64,000 nucleotides of DNA from Proales similis (GCA_019059635.1 JAGVRJ010000008.1:930001-994000), one strand, 5' to 3'. Shown: positions 26,179-36,812, counted from the stretch's first letter. Notes: a model not told the origin generated them from the letters alone. Numbers and translations are program-made.

Positions 26179-27579
26179 TCATTCGCTTGTGCTCCAAATC
26201 TTGATGCTTCTGTCAAAGGACCCGCTAGCAAGTGACCTATTCGGCAAGACTGCAAGTGTCCTCACCGAATCTGAGTGCCCGGTCAAAACCATTTCTTCGG
26301 TGCCGTCGATTAAGTTCCATATTTTGATAGTTCTGTCGGTCGAACCGCTAGCAAGGAAGCCGTTGGGTAAGACGGCAACTGCCCAGACCCAATCTGAGTG
26401 TCCTGTCAGAGTCTTAACTTCTTTGCCATCGGTGGTCTGCCAGATCTTGATGCTTTTATCGTGGGACCCGCTTGCAAGTAAGCCATTGGGCAAAACTGCA
26501 ATTGTAACAACAAAGTCTGAATGCCCAGCCAGAGTCTGAACTTGCTTGCCTTCGGCTGGATTCCATATTCTGACGGTTCTATCAGCTGAGGCGCTGGCTA
26601 GTAGACCGCTTTGTAAAACGGCGAGGGCCAAGACCCTGTCAGAGTGACCTGTCAGAGTCATGACCTCCACACCGTCGATGGTGTTCCAGATTTTAATGCT
26701 TTTATCATAGGAGCCGCTGGCAAGTAGACCGTTGGGTAAGACTGTAAGCGCCCTGACCAAATCCGAATGTCCAGTCAGAGTCTGAACTTGCTTGCTTTCG
26801 ATTATGTTCCATATTCTGATGGTTCTGTCGGCCGATCCGCTAGCAAGTAATCCACTGGGTAACACTGCCAGTGCCAAGACTCTATCGGAATGTCCAGTGA
26901 GAGTCTTGACCTCAACGCCCTCGATGGTGTTCCAGATTTTAATGCTTGCATCCCACGATCCACTAGCTAGGAAACCGCTGCGTAGAACGACAAGTGTCCA
27001 AACTCTATCAGAATGCCCTATCAAAGTCTCTGTGGGTCGTATAAGAAGGCTATTCAGTGTCGTATTGGACACTTGCGTAGTTATTTGCTGAGACGATTGC
27101 ATTTGACTAGTAATCGAAGTGACTTCAGAGGTCGTTCTAGTAGTAGGAGGCAGCGTCCAATATGAACTATCTCCACATTCGCAGATTGGCGTTGTGTTTG
27201 ATGTCAAACAGATTCCGTTCGAACGGAACCCTTTGGAGCGGCAGAAAAAGTTGCATCTGGCCACATCGAGCGCATCGGTCGCATCGCACAGAATATTCGA
27301 ATGGCCGTTGCCGTTGAGGTCGAATGCCTCGTCCAGGGTTTCGATGGCACAACTACGGCAACTGGGATAGTACTTGCCGATGCAAAACTTGCAGCTCTCT
27401 TCGCCCATACAAATGTTGGAGCACGTTCTGACCGCTATCTCGCAGTTGGACAAGAGACAACTCAAATGGGCTATGCGCTGATCGCCCAGGCTCATGGACT
27501 GTGCGTTGAGAGCACAGAGCAAGACGATCAGGAGTGAACATCTCGCCATCGTTCTTGAGCTAGTCTTGATCATTTTCAT
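26179..27579 (-). CDS. Secreted cysteine-rich head fused to seven-blade WD40 propeller
   Basis: Single-exon 466-aa protein. The first 137 residues are almost identical to the protein at 19287-19802 (signal peptide, Cys-rich block, defensin-like six-Cys motif). A Thr/Ser-rich linker (about residues 138-180) joins it to seven WD40 repeats of 41 residues, each with GHSD and an [IV][KR]IW end. Blades alternate between two subtypes: DKSIKIWNT..GVEV and DRTIRIWN..KQVQ. Seven blades can close a propeller. A signal peptide on a WD40 protein is unusual, since most are intracellular. There is no membrane anchor, so secretion is inferred. A possible polyadenylation signal (TTTATT on the plus strand) lies at about 26162-26167. 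Confidence 0.85.
   Translation of the reverse strand: MKMIKTSSRTMARCSLLIVLLCALNAQSMSLGDQRIAHLSCLLSNCEIAVRTCSNICMGEESCKFCIGKYYPSCRSCAIETLDEAFDLNGNGHSNILCDATDALDVARCNFFCRSKGFRSNGICLTSNTTPICECGDSSYWTLPPTTRTTSEVTSITSQMQSSQQITTQVSNTTLNSLLIRPTETLIGHSDRVWTLVVLRSGFLASGSWDASIKIWNTIEGVEVKTLTGHSDRVLALAVLPSGLLASGSADRTIRIWNIIESKQVQTLTGHSDLVRALTVLPNGLLASGSYDKSIKIWNTIDGVEVMTLTGHSDRVLALAVLQSGLLASASADRTVRIWNPAEGKQVQTLAGHSDFVVTIAVLPNGLLASGSHDKSIKIWQTTDGKEVKTLTGHSDWVWAVAVLPNGFLASGSTDRTIKIWNLIDGTEEMVLTGHSDSVRTLAVLPNRSLASGSFDRSIKIWSTSE
26182..27042 (-). repeat. 123-nt WD40 tandem repeats (seven blades)
   Basis: Seven head-to-tail units of about 123 bases, each coding one 41-residue WD40 blade. Units resemble every second neighbour more than the adjacent one, so the array probably grew by duplication of a two-blade (246-base) unit. 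Confidence 0.85.
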
Positions 27580-27705
27580 TTGAAATGAATGCTTTTCAAA
27601 TTCTTTTCAAATATTTAAACGACGAGTCTGGAACGTGAACTGCACAGGTGAAGGCATTTGGCGCTTCGCTTTATCAAGGACTTTTCCCGCGTTTGCCTGA
27701 TAAGC
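27169..27705 (-). repeat. Inverted duplication, right arm
   Basis: Reverse-complement copy of 19166-19698, including the proximal upstream region (shared CTTATCAGG, AGCGAAGCGC, CCTTCACCTGTGCAG and TTTAAATATTTGAAAA) and the first 137 codons. About 7.5 kb with three unrelated genes separates the arms. Confidence 0.92.
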
Positions 27706-28269
27706 TCGCCGAGGCTGAACACAATCTCACGCGGTGCATCAACATTCCCTCCCAACACGAATCAAACATTTGCGCTTTTCTGTCCTCAATCTTCTTCAGG
27801 GCGCTAACACTTGGATGAGACTCTTTTCAAATTATTCAAATGTTTGCGAAATCTGGAGTCTGAAAGAGTAGAGCCGTCGATGCTGATTTCAAGCTCAATC
27901 GCAAGTTTTCAATATTTTGTTTAAGATCAGTTAGATCTGAACGACGCAGACCGCCCCTCATCTTTGCTACGATGTCTAGAGTGGACAAGTGTGTTAACGG
28001 GGATTATGCACTCGATTAAGAAGGTCAAGGCCACGATATGCAATAATTTGAACGACTCTAGACTACAGTCGAGAGCAAACTGTCTTTTATTCAAGTCAAA
28101 CGATAAACGTCGTTGTCGTCGTCGTTGTTATTATCGTTGTCGTTTACTCGCCGCGATTAAATCACACAGCCGGTCAGAGTTGAGACGACATTTGACTCGG
28201 AGAAACAACCAGCCGTACACAGCCAGGAAGCGAGAAAAAGAACAAAAGGTCGGAACAGGCGAGACAAGA
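27706..28269. other. Divergent upstream region of WD40 and PAS kinase genes
   Basis: Likely shared promoter interval. Near 28105-28145 is a degenerate CGT/TGT trinucleotide tract. The PAS kinase frame stays open through part of this region (to about 27964), so a longer N-terminus with an ATG at 28003 cannot be excluded. Confidence 0.5.
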
Positions 28270-31200
28270 ATGAGCGGATTGAGAGGCAAAGAGTTCGAGC
28301 TCTCGCCCAGCTACCCGTTCGAAGGACGGCGTGAACGAGCCGCACAATTCGGCCTGAGTGAGCAGAACGAGGAATCGTTCGAATGCAATCAGTCATTTCC
28401 GCGCGCCAACTTGCGTCGAGTGGCCGAGGCGACCGTCGACCGTTACGACCTGGAGCAAATCCAAAACGAATGCGGCCTGAACTCAATCAACTTTATGAAG
28501 CGTTCTCTGATTCGAAACAAGTTTCATCAGGCGACAAGCATCCTGAACGACACCGCCACTCAAGCGAGCGGCATGATGAACGAGACGGGCAACAAGAGCT
28601 GGGCGCTATTCAATCAGCTGACGGCCAACAGCTCGTGCAGTCTGGACGGCGATTTGGACGAGCTGGTGGCGACTACAAATCCGAACAAGGCGATGGTGGT
28701 GATCAATGGCCGGACCACGGTGATTTTGACCGCCAATGAGACCAGTGCGGATCTGTTCGGACGAGAAGTGATCGGCGCCCGTCTCGACCAATTGTTGTTC
28801 AGTCTCGAGGAGCGTACCGGCGGCGCACTGGTCGACTGCGATCGACTAAACGAGAACGGCGAAGTGACTCTGTGTCCCGGAAAGATATTCGAAGTGCGCA
28901 GTGGCGATGGTGACGACGAGACGAGCGATCGCATGCCCGTCTCACTATTCATGACCAAGCTGACAAACGAGCCAGAGCCTAAATGCCTTTGCATCATGGA
29001 ACCGATCGAGCGGCTTGTCGGCTGCTTTTCAGTGAACGTCCAAGGCAAAATTCGCTCGTGCGATTCCAAATTCTGCTACATATTCGGCTATACGACATCG
29101 CAGGAGCAGTCGCTGTCGACTCTGTCTGCCACCAGTCTGCTGTTGGACAAAGATGTGACCTCACTGATACCTCACATGCGCATTCCATTGAGCGTAATCG
29201 ACTCGGTAAGTTCAGCTTGACTCTTAGATCACAACAAATTCATGCGATTGTCGCCATATTCAGGATCTACGAAGGCAGCGTGTGACTGGCAGGACGCACG
29301 AGGGCCAGAATGTGCCCGTCACAGTCAGCATTATAAACAAGCATCTGTCAGAGACCAAGGAAATCGTGTTCAACTGCACAGTGGGCGTCTACATGAACAT
29401 CACCGGCTTGATCACAGTTCGGCCCGAGTCGGACTCGATCAACTCGTACAACTCGACTTTTGCCCGGCTCATGCTTGGCTACGATGAGCACCAGTTGATC
29501 GAGAAGCCCATCGCCGACTTGATCACCAACTACTATGACCCGGCGATGAGCTCAGTGTGCACGGCCAGGAACACGCCGGCGTCAACTCGACGCAGCTGCA
29601 ACCAATTTGCATCCAACACAAGTTTTCTCGATCAGTCCACGTCAAGGCGCTCGGGCTGTATGGGTCAAATACCGGCGTTTGTAATCACGAACGCGGACGA
29701 CGAACGCCGACCAAAGCGAAAGATTGCCGATCTCAACACGTGGGAAGAGTCGCCTGCGTGCAGTCCGAATCGAAAGTGCGCCGCTTATGTTGAGAATAAC
29801 GAGTTCAGCTCTGGCTCGAGAGTCAGCTCTGCACCTGGTACGCCTCAATCGGCGGCCAAACGCACCCTGCTGGCCAAAGCGATCAACAACCAGATAATGG
29901 CAGCGAGCAGTGAAATGATGGACATCTCGTGCAGCGAGCAGTCAGTAGGCGACGCTCCTGCCTCCGAGGCCACTCGTTCAGCTTTGTTCGATGTGTCCGA
30001 TTTGGACGAAGATTTGTGCGAACGCGAGGACGTTAGCATGATCGGAGTGCAGTCCGATGGGCCGAATGTCGGCGAGCGCAACAGAAGCGAAGGCGAAGAA
30101 GAAGTAGAAGAGGACGAAGCTGAAAATGCCCGGGACGCCGGCAAAGATCAGATCACCTCGACTCCGTCCAATTTCCAGCGGCGTCACAATGAAGGCCGTT
30201 TTGCCTCCAACGGCTCAATGCTCTCGGTGCCCCACACTGAGCGGACTCATCAGCCGGATGGAATATTTTTCGGCCGTGCTCGTCACTTGGACGGTTCACT
30301 GATTCGAATAATTTTTCAGCGCCGCATGGTTCACCTGTCCAATGGACGCTCGCTTGTCTGCATTTGGATGGGCCGTGACCCGTATTCTGATCGATCAATG
30401 CTCGACCATTCAGTTCTGGATCGAACAAGATTCAATCAAACGGTCGCTTTGGACTCGAATTACAACAACGAGTACGAGGATTTGAGTGAGCTCGGCTGCG
30501 GCGCGTCGGCGTTCGTTCGACTGGCCATGCGACGAGCCGATCACTTTCAGGTGGTCACCAAGCACATACTGAAATCTAAAATTGCCGAGACCGGCTGGGT
30601 CAGCGATAGCAAGTACGGCCAGGTGCCAATCGAAGTCTCAATCCTCTGCAAGCTCAATCATCAGAACATAATTCGCGTTCTCGAGGTGTTCAACGACTCG
30701 GACTACATTCAAATGGTGATGGAGAAGCACGGTTGCGGCATGGACATGTTCGAGTTCATTGACCGTCAGTACGAGCGCACCGAGGAGAAGCTGGCCAGCT
30801 ACATATTCCGCCAAATAGTGTCCGCAGTCTCCTATCTGCACTCGAATGGTATTGTGCATCGAGATATCAAGGACGAGAACATTGTGATCAACGAACAGTT
30901 TCAAATTAAGCTCATTGACTTTGGCTCGGCCAGCTACGTGTCCAAGGGAAAGAAGTTCGCCACGTTCTGCGGCACTATGGAATACTGCAGTCCCGAAGTG
31001 CTCCTGGGCAACAAGTACAACGGGCCCGAGCTCGACGTGTGGACGTGCGGCATTGCGCTCTACATTCTTGTCTTTTCGGAGAATCCGTTCATGAACGCGC
31101 AGGAGACTATCGACTGCATTCTCAAGCCGCCACGGAAAGTGAGCAAAGAGCTCATGCATTTGCTGTTCACAATGCTGTGCCGGAAGCCAGAGCAGCGGGC

Positions 31201-31468
31201 CACCATCGAGCACGTCGAACAAAACACCTGGGTCAATCAGCCGGTGTGCGTCGACGACTACAAATGGGAACAGGTTGTGCGTGTGGCTGGTTTTCACGGC
31301 AACGCGGCCGGAAATGTAAACGACCACGAGAACATGAAGCTGCCGCCGATCAGCAGTCGACAGGCGGACGAGCTTGACCATCAGGCAAAAGAGAACTTGG
31401 CGCCCTCGAACGGCTCCAAAGCGGCCGCGTTCGACATTCCAAATGGATTTTTATCGCAGAGTTTCTGA
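28270..31468 (+). CDS. PASK: PAS domain-containing serine/threonine kinase (PASK)
   Basis: About 1046 aa from two exons, 28270-29205 and 29264-31468. PASK is a metabolic sensor kinase acting on glycogen synthase and translation factors. PAS-like regions: about residues 130-240 (NKAMVVINGRTTVILTANET) and 245-390. The long middle part is acidic. The C-terminal kinase domain (about 720-980) matches PASK closely: VTKHILK (ATP lysine), MEKHGCGMDMFEFIDR, ASYIFRQIVSAVSYLHSNG, HRDIKDENIVI, DFGSASY, FCGTMEYCSPEVLLGN, GPELDVWTCG. The glycine loop reads GCGASAF, so its third Gly is Ala. Start 28270 was chosen for its purine-rich context; an earlier in-frame ATG exists. Polyadenylation signals (AATAAA) occur near 31705. 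Confidence 0.95.
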
Positions 31469-31738
31469 AACTCTTTTTTCTACGTCAATCTCAATTGTAA
31501 GCAGAAATCAATCAATCTCGGAATGTTGCTGGGCTTAGTTGCGAAAAGTTTGAAGGTGCAGAGCTGCCGCTGCTCAAACTTTTCCGCCACCTTTTACCAA
31601 TCACTTTCACTTGAACAAATGCGCTCTTGCTCGCGTTTGGCATTCAATGCATTTTTTTTTATTTGTGTATTTGATAAACTGCTGCCAAACAGCAACTAAA
31701 GTAATAATAAAATAATTTTGAGCCCAATTGCCTGTTTC

Positions 31739-32538
31739 TTAAGCTAGCGAGAGTAGTTGGCGGCTGGAAAAGCTTGCGAAAAGATGCTCAAGTAGAACGG
31801 CCAAGGCCAGCAGAGCTTGGACGCAGTAGAACATGCCGACGAGAGAAGAGCTGGCCGAGCTTCAAACAGAGAGTCAATGTCTCATTCAGAAAAAGGCTTT
31901 TCTTGATTATTTTCTACTTACAACCAACTGCTGAATAGCAGGCTACAGTCTTTGGGAATGAGAAACCAGTCGGAAATTATCACCGGAGTGCAGAGGGTCG
32001 TAAATGTGAGCTGAGCTGAATAAGCCGAAGCGACCAGGAGCCACAAGAGATGTTTCAAGAGGTGGAGACGAGCCAACTTTCCGCTTGTGGACCATCTGAA
32101 ACAAATGAGCGCTTAAACCAGACTTGGACGGCGCAATCGCGCAATAAAGGCGGGTTACGGCTTCAATTGAGATTGTAAGAGACAAGTACTCTTCGACTCG
32201 ATCGTGATTGTGTGACTAAGATTTGATTTGACGCCGTAATATGCCGCGTTCAGATTAAAATACAGATGAAGGACAATCTCCCAGGGCAAGAGCTCGGCGT
32301 AGCTAGCGACCAGCAAATGAAACGCGATTAAATTGAATATCAAATAGAAAAGAAGAGAATTGAGCACTCGTCGTTGGCTGCTCTTTCCTCGCCGCAACAG
32401 CATCAGTGACATCGAGAGCAGAGCAATCGAGGCCGGAATTGCCACTAAAAGGCTGACGCTGCCCACCAACAGCAAAGCCAAGTAAAAAGTCAGATGCAAA
32501 AGAGCAGAGAAAGCAAATCGCATTAATCCAAGTTTCAT
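31739..32538 (-). CDS. Small multipass membrane protein, family not recognised
   Basis: Three predicted exons, 32538-32159, 32095-31922 and 31859-31739, combine in frame to 224 aa. About six hydrophobic segments are visible, such as FYLALLLVGSVSLLVAI, LLFYLIFNLIAFHLLV, HLLWLLVASAYSAQL and MFYCVQALLALAVLLEHLF. Residues around EIVLHLYFNLNAAYYG faintly recall the C-terminal half of XK-related proteins, and the next gene upstream on the same strand is such a protein, so a decayed tandem relative is possible. Splice junctions are supported only by frame, GT-AG ends and hydrophobicity. A CTTAAG-type acceptor directly before the ATG leaves open a missing upstream exon. Confidence 0.5.
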
Positions 32539-33091
32539 CTAATCTCTTAACTTGTTCTAAAACTTTGAACCAACAGGTAAAATAGCGGCCTAATTAATTC
32601 GTTCTCTGGCAGGTGCTTGTGTATCAAGCAAGTGTCAAAATTGCACGAGACTGACAAGCGTTAATGTTTTGTGCAAATTTTTTAGCAACGTCCAGCAAAT
32701 GATGGAAATGGAGCTGACAGCAAGGGATAGAGACTCGAGAGCGTTCACCTTGCCAAATGAACGAAATTCAATTCCGACCGGCTTGATCGGATTAGAACGC
32801 GGCTTGAGCTGTTGGTCACGCGCGCGTATCTCGTTGCTTTAAGCAAACTCAAGCCAGTGGAGAGTCAGTAGAGACCGCCAACAGTCAGTCGAAAGTAATC
32901 GCCTTTTATTTTCTTAAACGTTTATTAATTGAAAACAAAATTAGAAATTGATAAGGAAGAAGAGACAAAAGCCCGTTAATTGCCCGTCAGATTGTAAAAT
33001 CAATAAAACAATGAGAGTAAGGAGAAAGCAACAGAAATGACGAAAGGAGACCCTAAAAAAGGAAAGGTGTGTTGCATTCGAAAAGTCGACT
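32539..33091. other. Intergenic spacer downstream of XK-related gene
   Basis: Probably the 3' UTR of the XK-related gene (a TTTATT on the plus strand, AATAAA on the minus strand, near 32906) and the promoter of the small membrane-protein gene. Nothing else recognised. Confidence 0.45.
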
Positions 33092-35113
33092 TTACAAATT
33101 GGACTCGAGAATAGAATGCCGGCCGGAGCGAATCTGACTGGCGCTGTCAAGCTCAGCCGTTTCAGAGCAGTCGGCGACCGGAGCGCAGAGCGGATCAATG
33201 CTGGCGTTCATGTCACTGGGGCGAGGCGAACTGACCGTGCTCGAGTCGACCATGACGGCGTGGCCATCAACCGATCGACCGAGCTCGTCGTCGGACATCG
33301 GCCGAGAGCGTTTTATTTCGACAGGCTCGCGTTTCTCTCCTCTGCGCTCGGCCATCACGTACACGTCCGAGTCGGAGTCGGCCATGTGACTCGGCTTTAA
33401 AATCTCTTTGTGAATGAAATAGAATTCAGTGCGGCGACGAACGCACACGCTTATGTCATGCGACGGATGACAATGCAGGTAGTAGACCACCTGAAATGTG
33501 ATGGCAATCCAGAAGCCGAATATGACAATCAGCAGCATGGCAAGCTTGAAGGTGAAATTGCTCTCCATCGAGAACTGGAAGTAGCAGATGCTGAACAATA
33601 TGTTCTCCGAGTAGTACACAATGTAGTAGATGAGGTAGCGCAGACGAGTCGGACCCGCCTTCAAGTTAAAGTAAACAAATATGTAAATGAACGAGCAGAC
33701 GAAATTGTAGAATTTCTCGAATATCTCTTCGCGCGCGTTGTACTGGTGCTCGGACGAAATGCAATAATTGGTCTTGAGGCGCAGAATCCAAAAGAACATG
33801 ATTATCCAATGGGTAAACACGATCATCAAGAACCAAGAGCGAAAGGTGCTGGCGAACAGAGCCATTGACAAGACGCGAGGAGCGATCAAGCACAAATACC
33901 ACAAGAACTGGAGGATGGTGGCCGGCCAGCTCATGGGCCTTGGCAGTGGCCGGTTCGTTTCCAGGCAGAATATGAACTCCTGATTTCTCAGGCATCGATG
34001 GTAGCCGGCAAGGGCATAGCCCATTGAGAACAGCGACGACAAGATGCTCACCAGCTGTTTGATTTCAAGCGAGGTCGTTTGGAAGTCTTTGAAAGTGAAC
34101 ACGACCAGATTGGCGCTGCCCAGCTCGCTCAAGTTCTGCGTTGTGATTACGTAGAGTTGGAGAAGGACTTGAGGGCCGCTGTCGAGGAAGACGTCGATCA
34201 GTCGCAGCATTCCAATGTCCGTGTCACATTTTATTTGCTTTTCGATGTAGTACTTTTCCCACTTGACGTTCTCGTATATGTGTCTACATGCCCAGCCCTT
34301 GAGCGTATATACAAAGCCCTGCACGTACTTCCAGACCAGATCGAGTTGGAATATGAGAAAGAAAACGGTCGTGATCCAGAACGTGATCGAGTCGCATATG
34401 CGCGCTTCGTGGCCCTCCTTTTTCTCCCGCTCCTGCTTCTCCGCCTTGTACTTGTCAATGTACCAGGACAGGCTGAACAGCGAGAGAGTAAAATTGGGCA
34501 CAATCACCAGCATGAGGGTCAACGTGCCCAGCCAAGTTCTTGAGCTCTTGTAGTACTCTATGCTCAAGATGATGTCACTAATCAGATCGGCAAAGAATGT
34601 TATCACGCCCCACAGGTAGATAAATACTTCGAGTATGGAGATGTGAATGTCATCGGGTATGTCTTTAGAGTGAGGACGAGCGGCTCGATTGCGCTTTTTG
34701 ATTCGATAGTCGACTTGGTCGTTTCGCAGCTCAGCTGGCTCGGCTTGGAGCTCAGAGTCGCTGATCGGCTTTTGCTCACTGCTCTGCAGCTGGTGTGCCA
34801 CCGCTGTTTGCGTTGCCTGCGAGAAGTTCGAGTTCTTCAAATCGACCAGCTCGTGCGCATTTTCGAACGATTTTATCAAATCGTTTGAGAACGATATGAA
34901 TTTGGAAGTTAGATTGCGAATGCTGCTGGTGCGCGACCGGTGTCGGGGCCTGTAGTTCACATCGGGATCGAGTGTGTCAAAGCCGTACGTTGAATCGGCT
35001 GTCTGATCAAGACAATTGTCAACACTGGCTGAGTCAGCCTCCGATTCCTGATCACTGTTGCTCGCCGCCTTTTCGGTCTGATGGCTCTCTAGCGGAGTCG
35101 GCTCCTCGCCCAT
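33092..35113 (-). CDS. XK-related protein (XKR4/6/7-like), putative phospholipid scramblase
   Basis: Single-exon 673-aa multipass protein. Family hallmarks: FFADLISDIILSIEYYKSS, the acidic DVFLDSGPQVLLQLYVI segment (family E/DxAPQLxLQL), WPATILQFLWYLCLIAPRVL, FTHWIIMFFWIL, and YIVYYSENILFSICYF. The first 170 residues are hydrophilic; the tail after residue 555 is Ser/Asp/Arg-rich and carries several Asp-containing sites. In vertebrates and nematodes, XKR8 and CED-8 expose phosphatidylserine after caspase cleavage; no cleavage site is assigned here. Loss of all introns contrasts with neighbours. The start is the first ATG in the frame. Confidence 0.92.
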   Translation of the reverse strand: MGEEPTPLESHQTEKAASNSDQESEADSASVDNCLDQTADSTYGFDTLDPDVNYRPRHRSRTSSIRNLTSKFISFSNDLIKSFENAHELVDLKNSNFSQATQTAVAHQLQSSEQKPISDSELQAEPAELRNDQVDYRIKKRNRAARPHSKDIPDDIHISILEVFIYLWGVITFFADLISDIILSIEYYKSSRTWLGTLTLMLVIVPNFTLSLFSLSWYIDKYKAEKQEREKKEGHEARICDSITFWITTVFFLIFQLDLVWKYVQGFVYTLKGWACRHIYENVKWEKYYIEKQIKCDTDIGMLRLIDVFLDSGPQVLLQLYVITTQNLSELGSANLVVFTFKDFQTTSLEIKQLVSILSSLFSMGYALAGYHRCLRNQEFIFCLETNRPLPRPMSWPATILQFLWYLCLIAPRVLSMALFASTFRSWFLMIVFTHWIIMFFWILRLKTNYCISSEHQYNAREEIFEKFYNFVCSFIYIFVYFNLKAGPTRLRYLIYYIVYYSENILFSICYFQFSMESNFTFKLAMLLIVIFGFWIAITFQVVYYLHCHPSHDISVCVRRRTEFYFIHKEILKPSHMADSDSDVYVMAERRGEKREPVEIKRSRPMSDDELGRSVDGHAVMVDSSTVSSPRPSDMNASIDPLCAPVADCSETAELDSASQIRSGRHSILESNL

Positions 35114-35804
35114 CTTAATATGCGTCGATCCTATGTGCCACTGTTGTTTATAAATAGAGCGCTGCCTCCATCGCTTCTACTCTGCTCGGCTCTTAGTTCT
35201 CTGCCTTTTGCTCTCCTCTAAGCTATCAAGCGTTCAAAATTTTCTTTCAATATATCTTGCAAATAAGCAGCCGCACTCCCAATGAATTATATTTTCATAA
35301 TGCTCTTATTCGGTTTGCATTCGATGAGCGCCGCCGCCGCCGCCACCACCACAACCGCAAAGCAATGTATCGTTCATCACCTCGGCTCGCATCGTCCCGG
35401 CTCCAGTCTTTGCTATCGTTTGCTCATCATCCTTATTATTACAAATTCTATTATCATCATTACCATCATGCAAATGGTGGAAATGTTTCACTTTATTAAG
35501 CCACTCGGAACCAATCAGCAAATAAATTAATTTTCCGCCCATTTTCATCATTGCCCAGGCTTAAGCTACGAACTCAACTATATCCGAAAGACAGACTCTT
35601 GCCTCTCCACCCTTCTCGCAAGTAACTCAAGTCCTCACATCTTCCCTCTCAGCTCACAGGCTATTGCTCGTTGAAATTCAGCCCTACTTAGCAATCAACG
35701 TGCCCCACAATCACACAACTTGAGTGGCAGCTGATTTTTTTTTCGTTTTATTGCTCGATTATTTTTCTTGCGTTGGTGTGACGGGCCCGTAAATGACGAC
35801 TGAT
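35114..35804. other. Intergenic region between RPS20 and XK-related gene
   Basis: Holds the RPS20 3' end (TTTATT at about 35746 on the plus strand is AATAAA for RPS20) and the XK-related promoter. TATAAATA occurs at 35149-35156 on the plus strand; on the minus strand it reads TATTTATA, only about 36 bases from the ATG. A GCC/ACC trinucleotide tract lies at 35329-35354. Confidence 0.5.
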
Positions 35805-36322
35805 TTAGCTGTCGGCAATGATAACCTCGACCTCTACTCCAGGCTCTATGCTGATCGACGTCTAAAAATTCGAAATCGGAGTTAAATCGGAGTAAGAGTA
35901 AGAAAGGCTGAAATAGAAAAGTTATCCGCAGGAGAGTGAATGAAAAAGTTGGAAAAATGCTCACAATTTGCTTGACCACCTCTGACGGGCTGTGCAAGTC
36001 AATAACGCGCTTATGAATGCGCATCTGGTAACGGTCCCAAGTCTTGGAACCTTCACCACAAGGAGTTTTACGAGTAGTAAGTTTTAATATCTTGGTTGGC
36101 ATTCTAACGGGCCCGTACACTTTAAGCTCTTTTTCTTTGGCGCCTTTTATTAAATCGCTACATACTTTCTCCAGACTCTTTACATTAGTGCTTGTCAGAG
36201 TAATTCTAATACGATGTATAGATATCTCTTCAGTTTGTTTGCCTTCTTTTTGGTACGCCTTGAGGAAAGAATCACGTTTATTAGATTAGAGTTGATTCGC
36301 GTTCTTTGACTAACATTACCAT
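35805..36322 (-). CDS. RPS20: 40S ribosomal protein S20 (uS10)
   Basis: 117 aa. Exons: 36322-36320 (only the ATG), 36258-35965, 35861-35805. The product is nearly textbook: [54 protein letters not shown], and the last exon [13 protein letters not shown] ending IIADS. The protein is a component of the small ribosomal subunit head. The first intron sits immediately after the start codon, as I remember for vertebrate RPS20 genes. This is strong evidence for the strand and splice style of the whole window. Confidence 0.97.
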
Positions 36323-36812
36323 TTTGTATATGGAAGTAGTAGCGATTCAGCTTATAAGCTTAACCAATCTAAACGAGAATAGGAAAATGGCATCAAGATT
36401 TGAATAAACATGTTGACTAGATGACACGGTCCGTTTGCCCTGGGCGCCAGGACGCAGAAATAAAACGCCATGGCTCGCTCAGCAAATTCATTTTGTGCCT
36501 TGATGGCTCTTTGTTGCAGCCACGACCATGCCGCGCTTCTCTCAATCGCTCATTCCCTGCTGCGTGATCTCTTTGCTATTCTCTCTCTCTCCTTCTATTT
36601 GCACTACATGCATTTGAAATGGGGCACCGAGAATTTAGAGCGGTGATCGGCAATCAGTTCGCTCGTTTCAAAGAGACTGTTTCAAATTTGCTTTTTCGCC
36701 AATGCGCACAATGCATTCGCATCTCAACACAGCAACTGCCCATCCCCGTTCTAATTCGACTCCAGTCAAAATGAAACCGGCTAAGACTGTGGGCGAATCG
36801 GTTCACTCTCTA
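36323..36812. other. RPS20 upstream region
   Basis: 490 bases upstream of RPS20 with a CT tract at about 36580-36596. A doubtful minus-strand small frame lies beyond it. No conserved promoter motif is clear. Confidence 0.45.

Noticed and set aside
28003-28269. Longer PAS kinase N-terminus from the ATG at 28003
   Set aside because: The extension is encoded by a CGT/TGT-rich tract giving Arg/Cys runs and has no family similarity; 28270 has better start context, though this is not certain.
35282-35530. Small open frame with Ala/Thr runs and a hydrophobic segment
   Set aside because: It follows a GCC/ACC trinucleotide tract and lies in a promoter region; no splice sites or homology, so low complexity is the simpler explanation.
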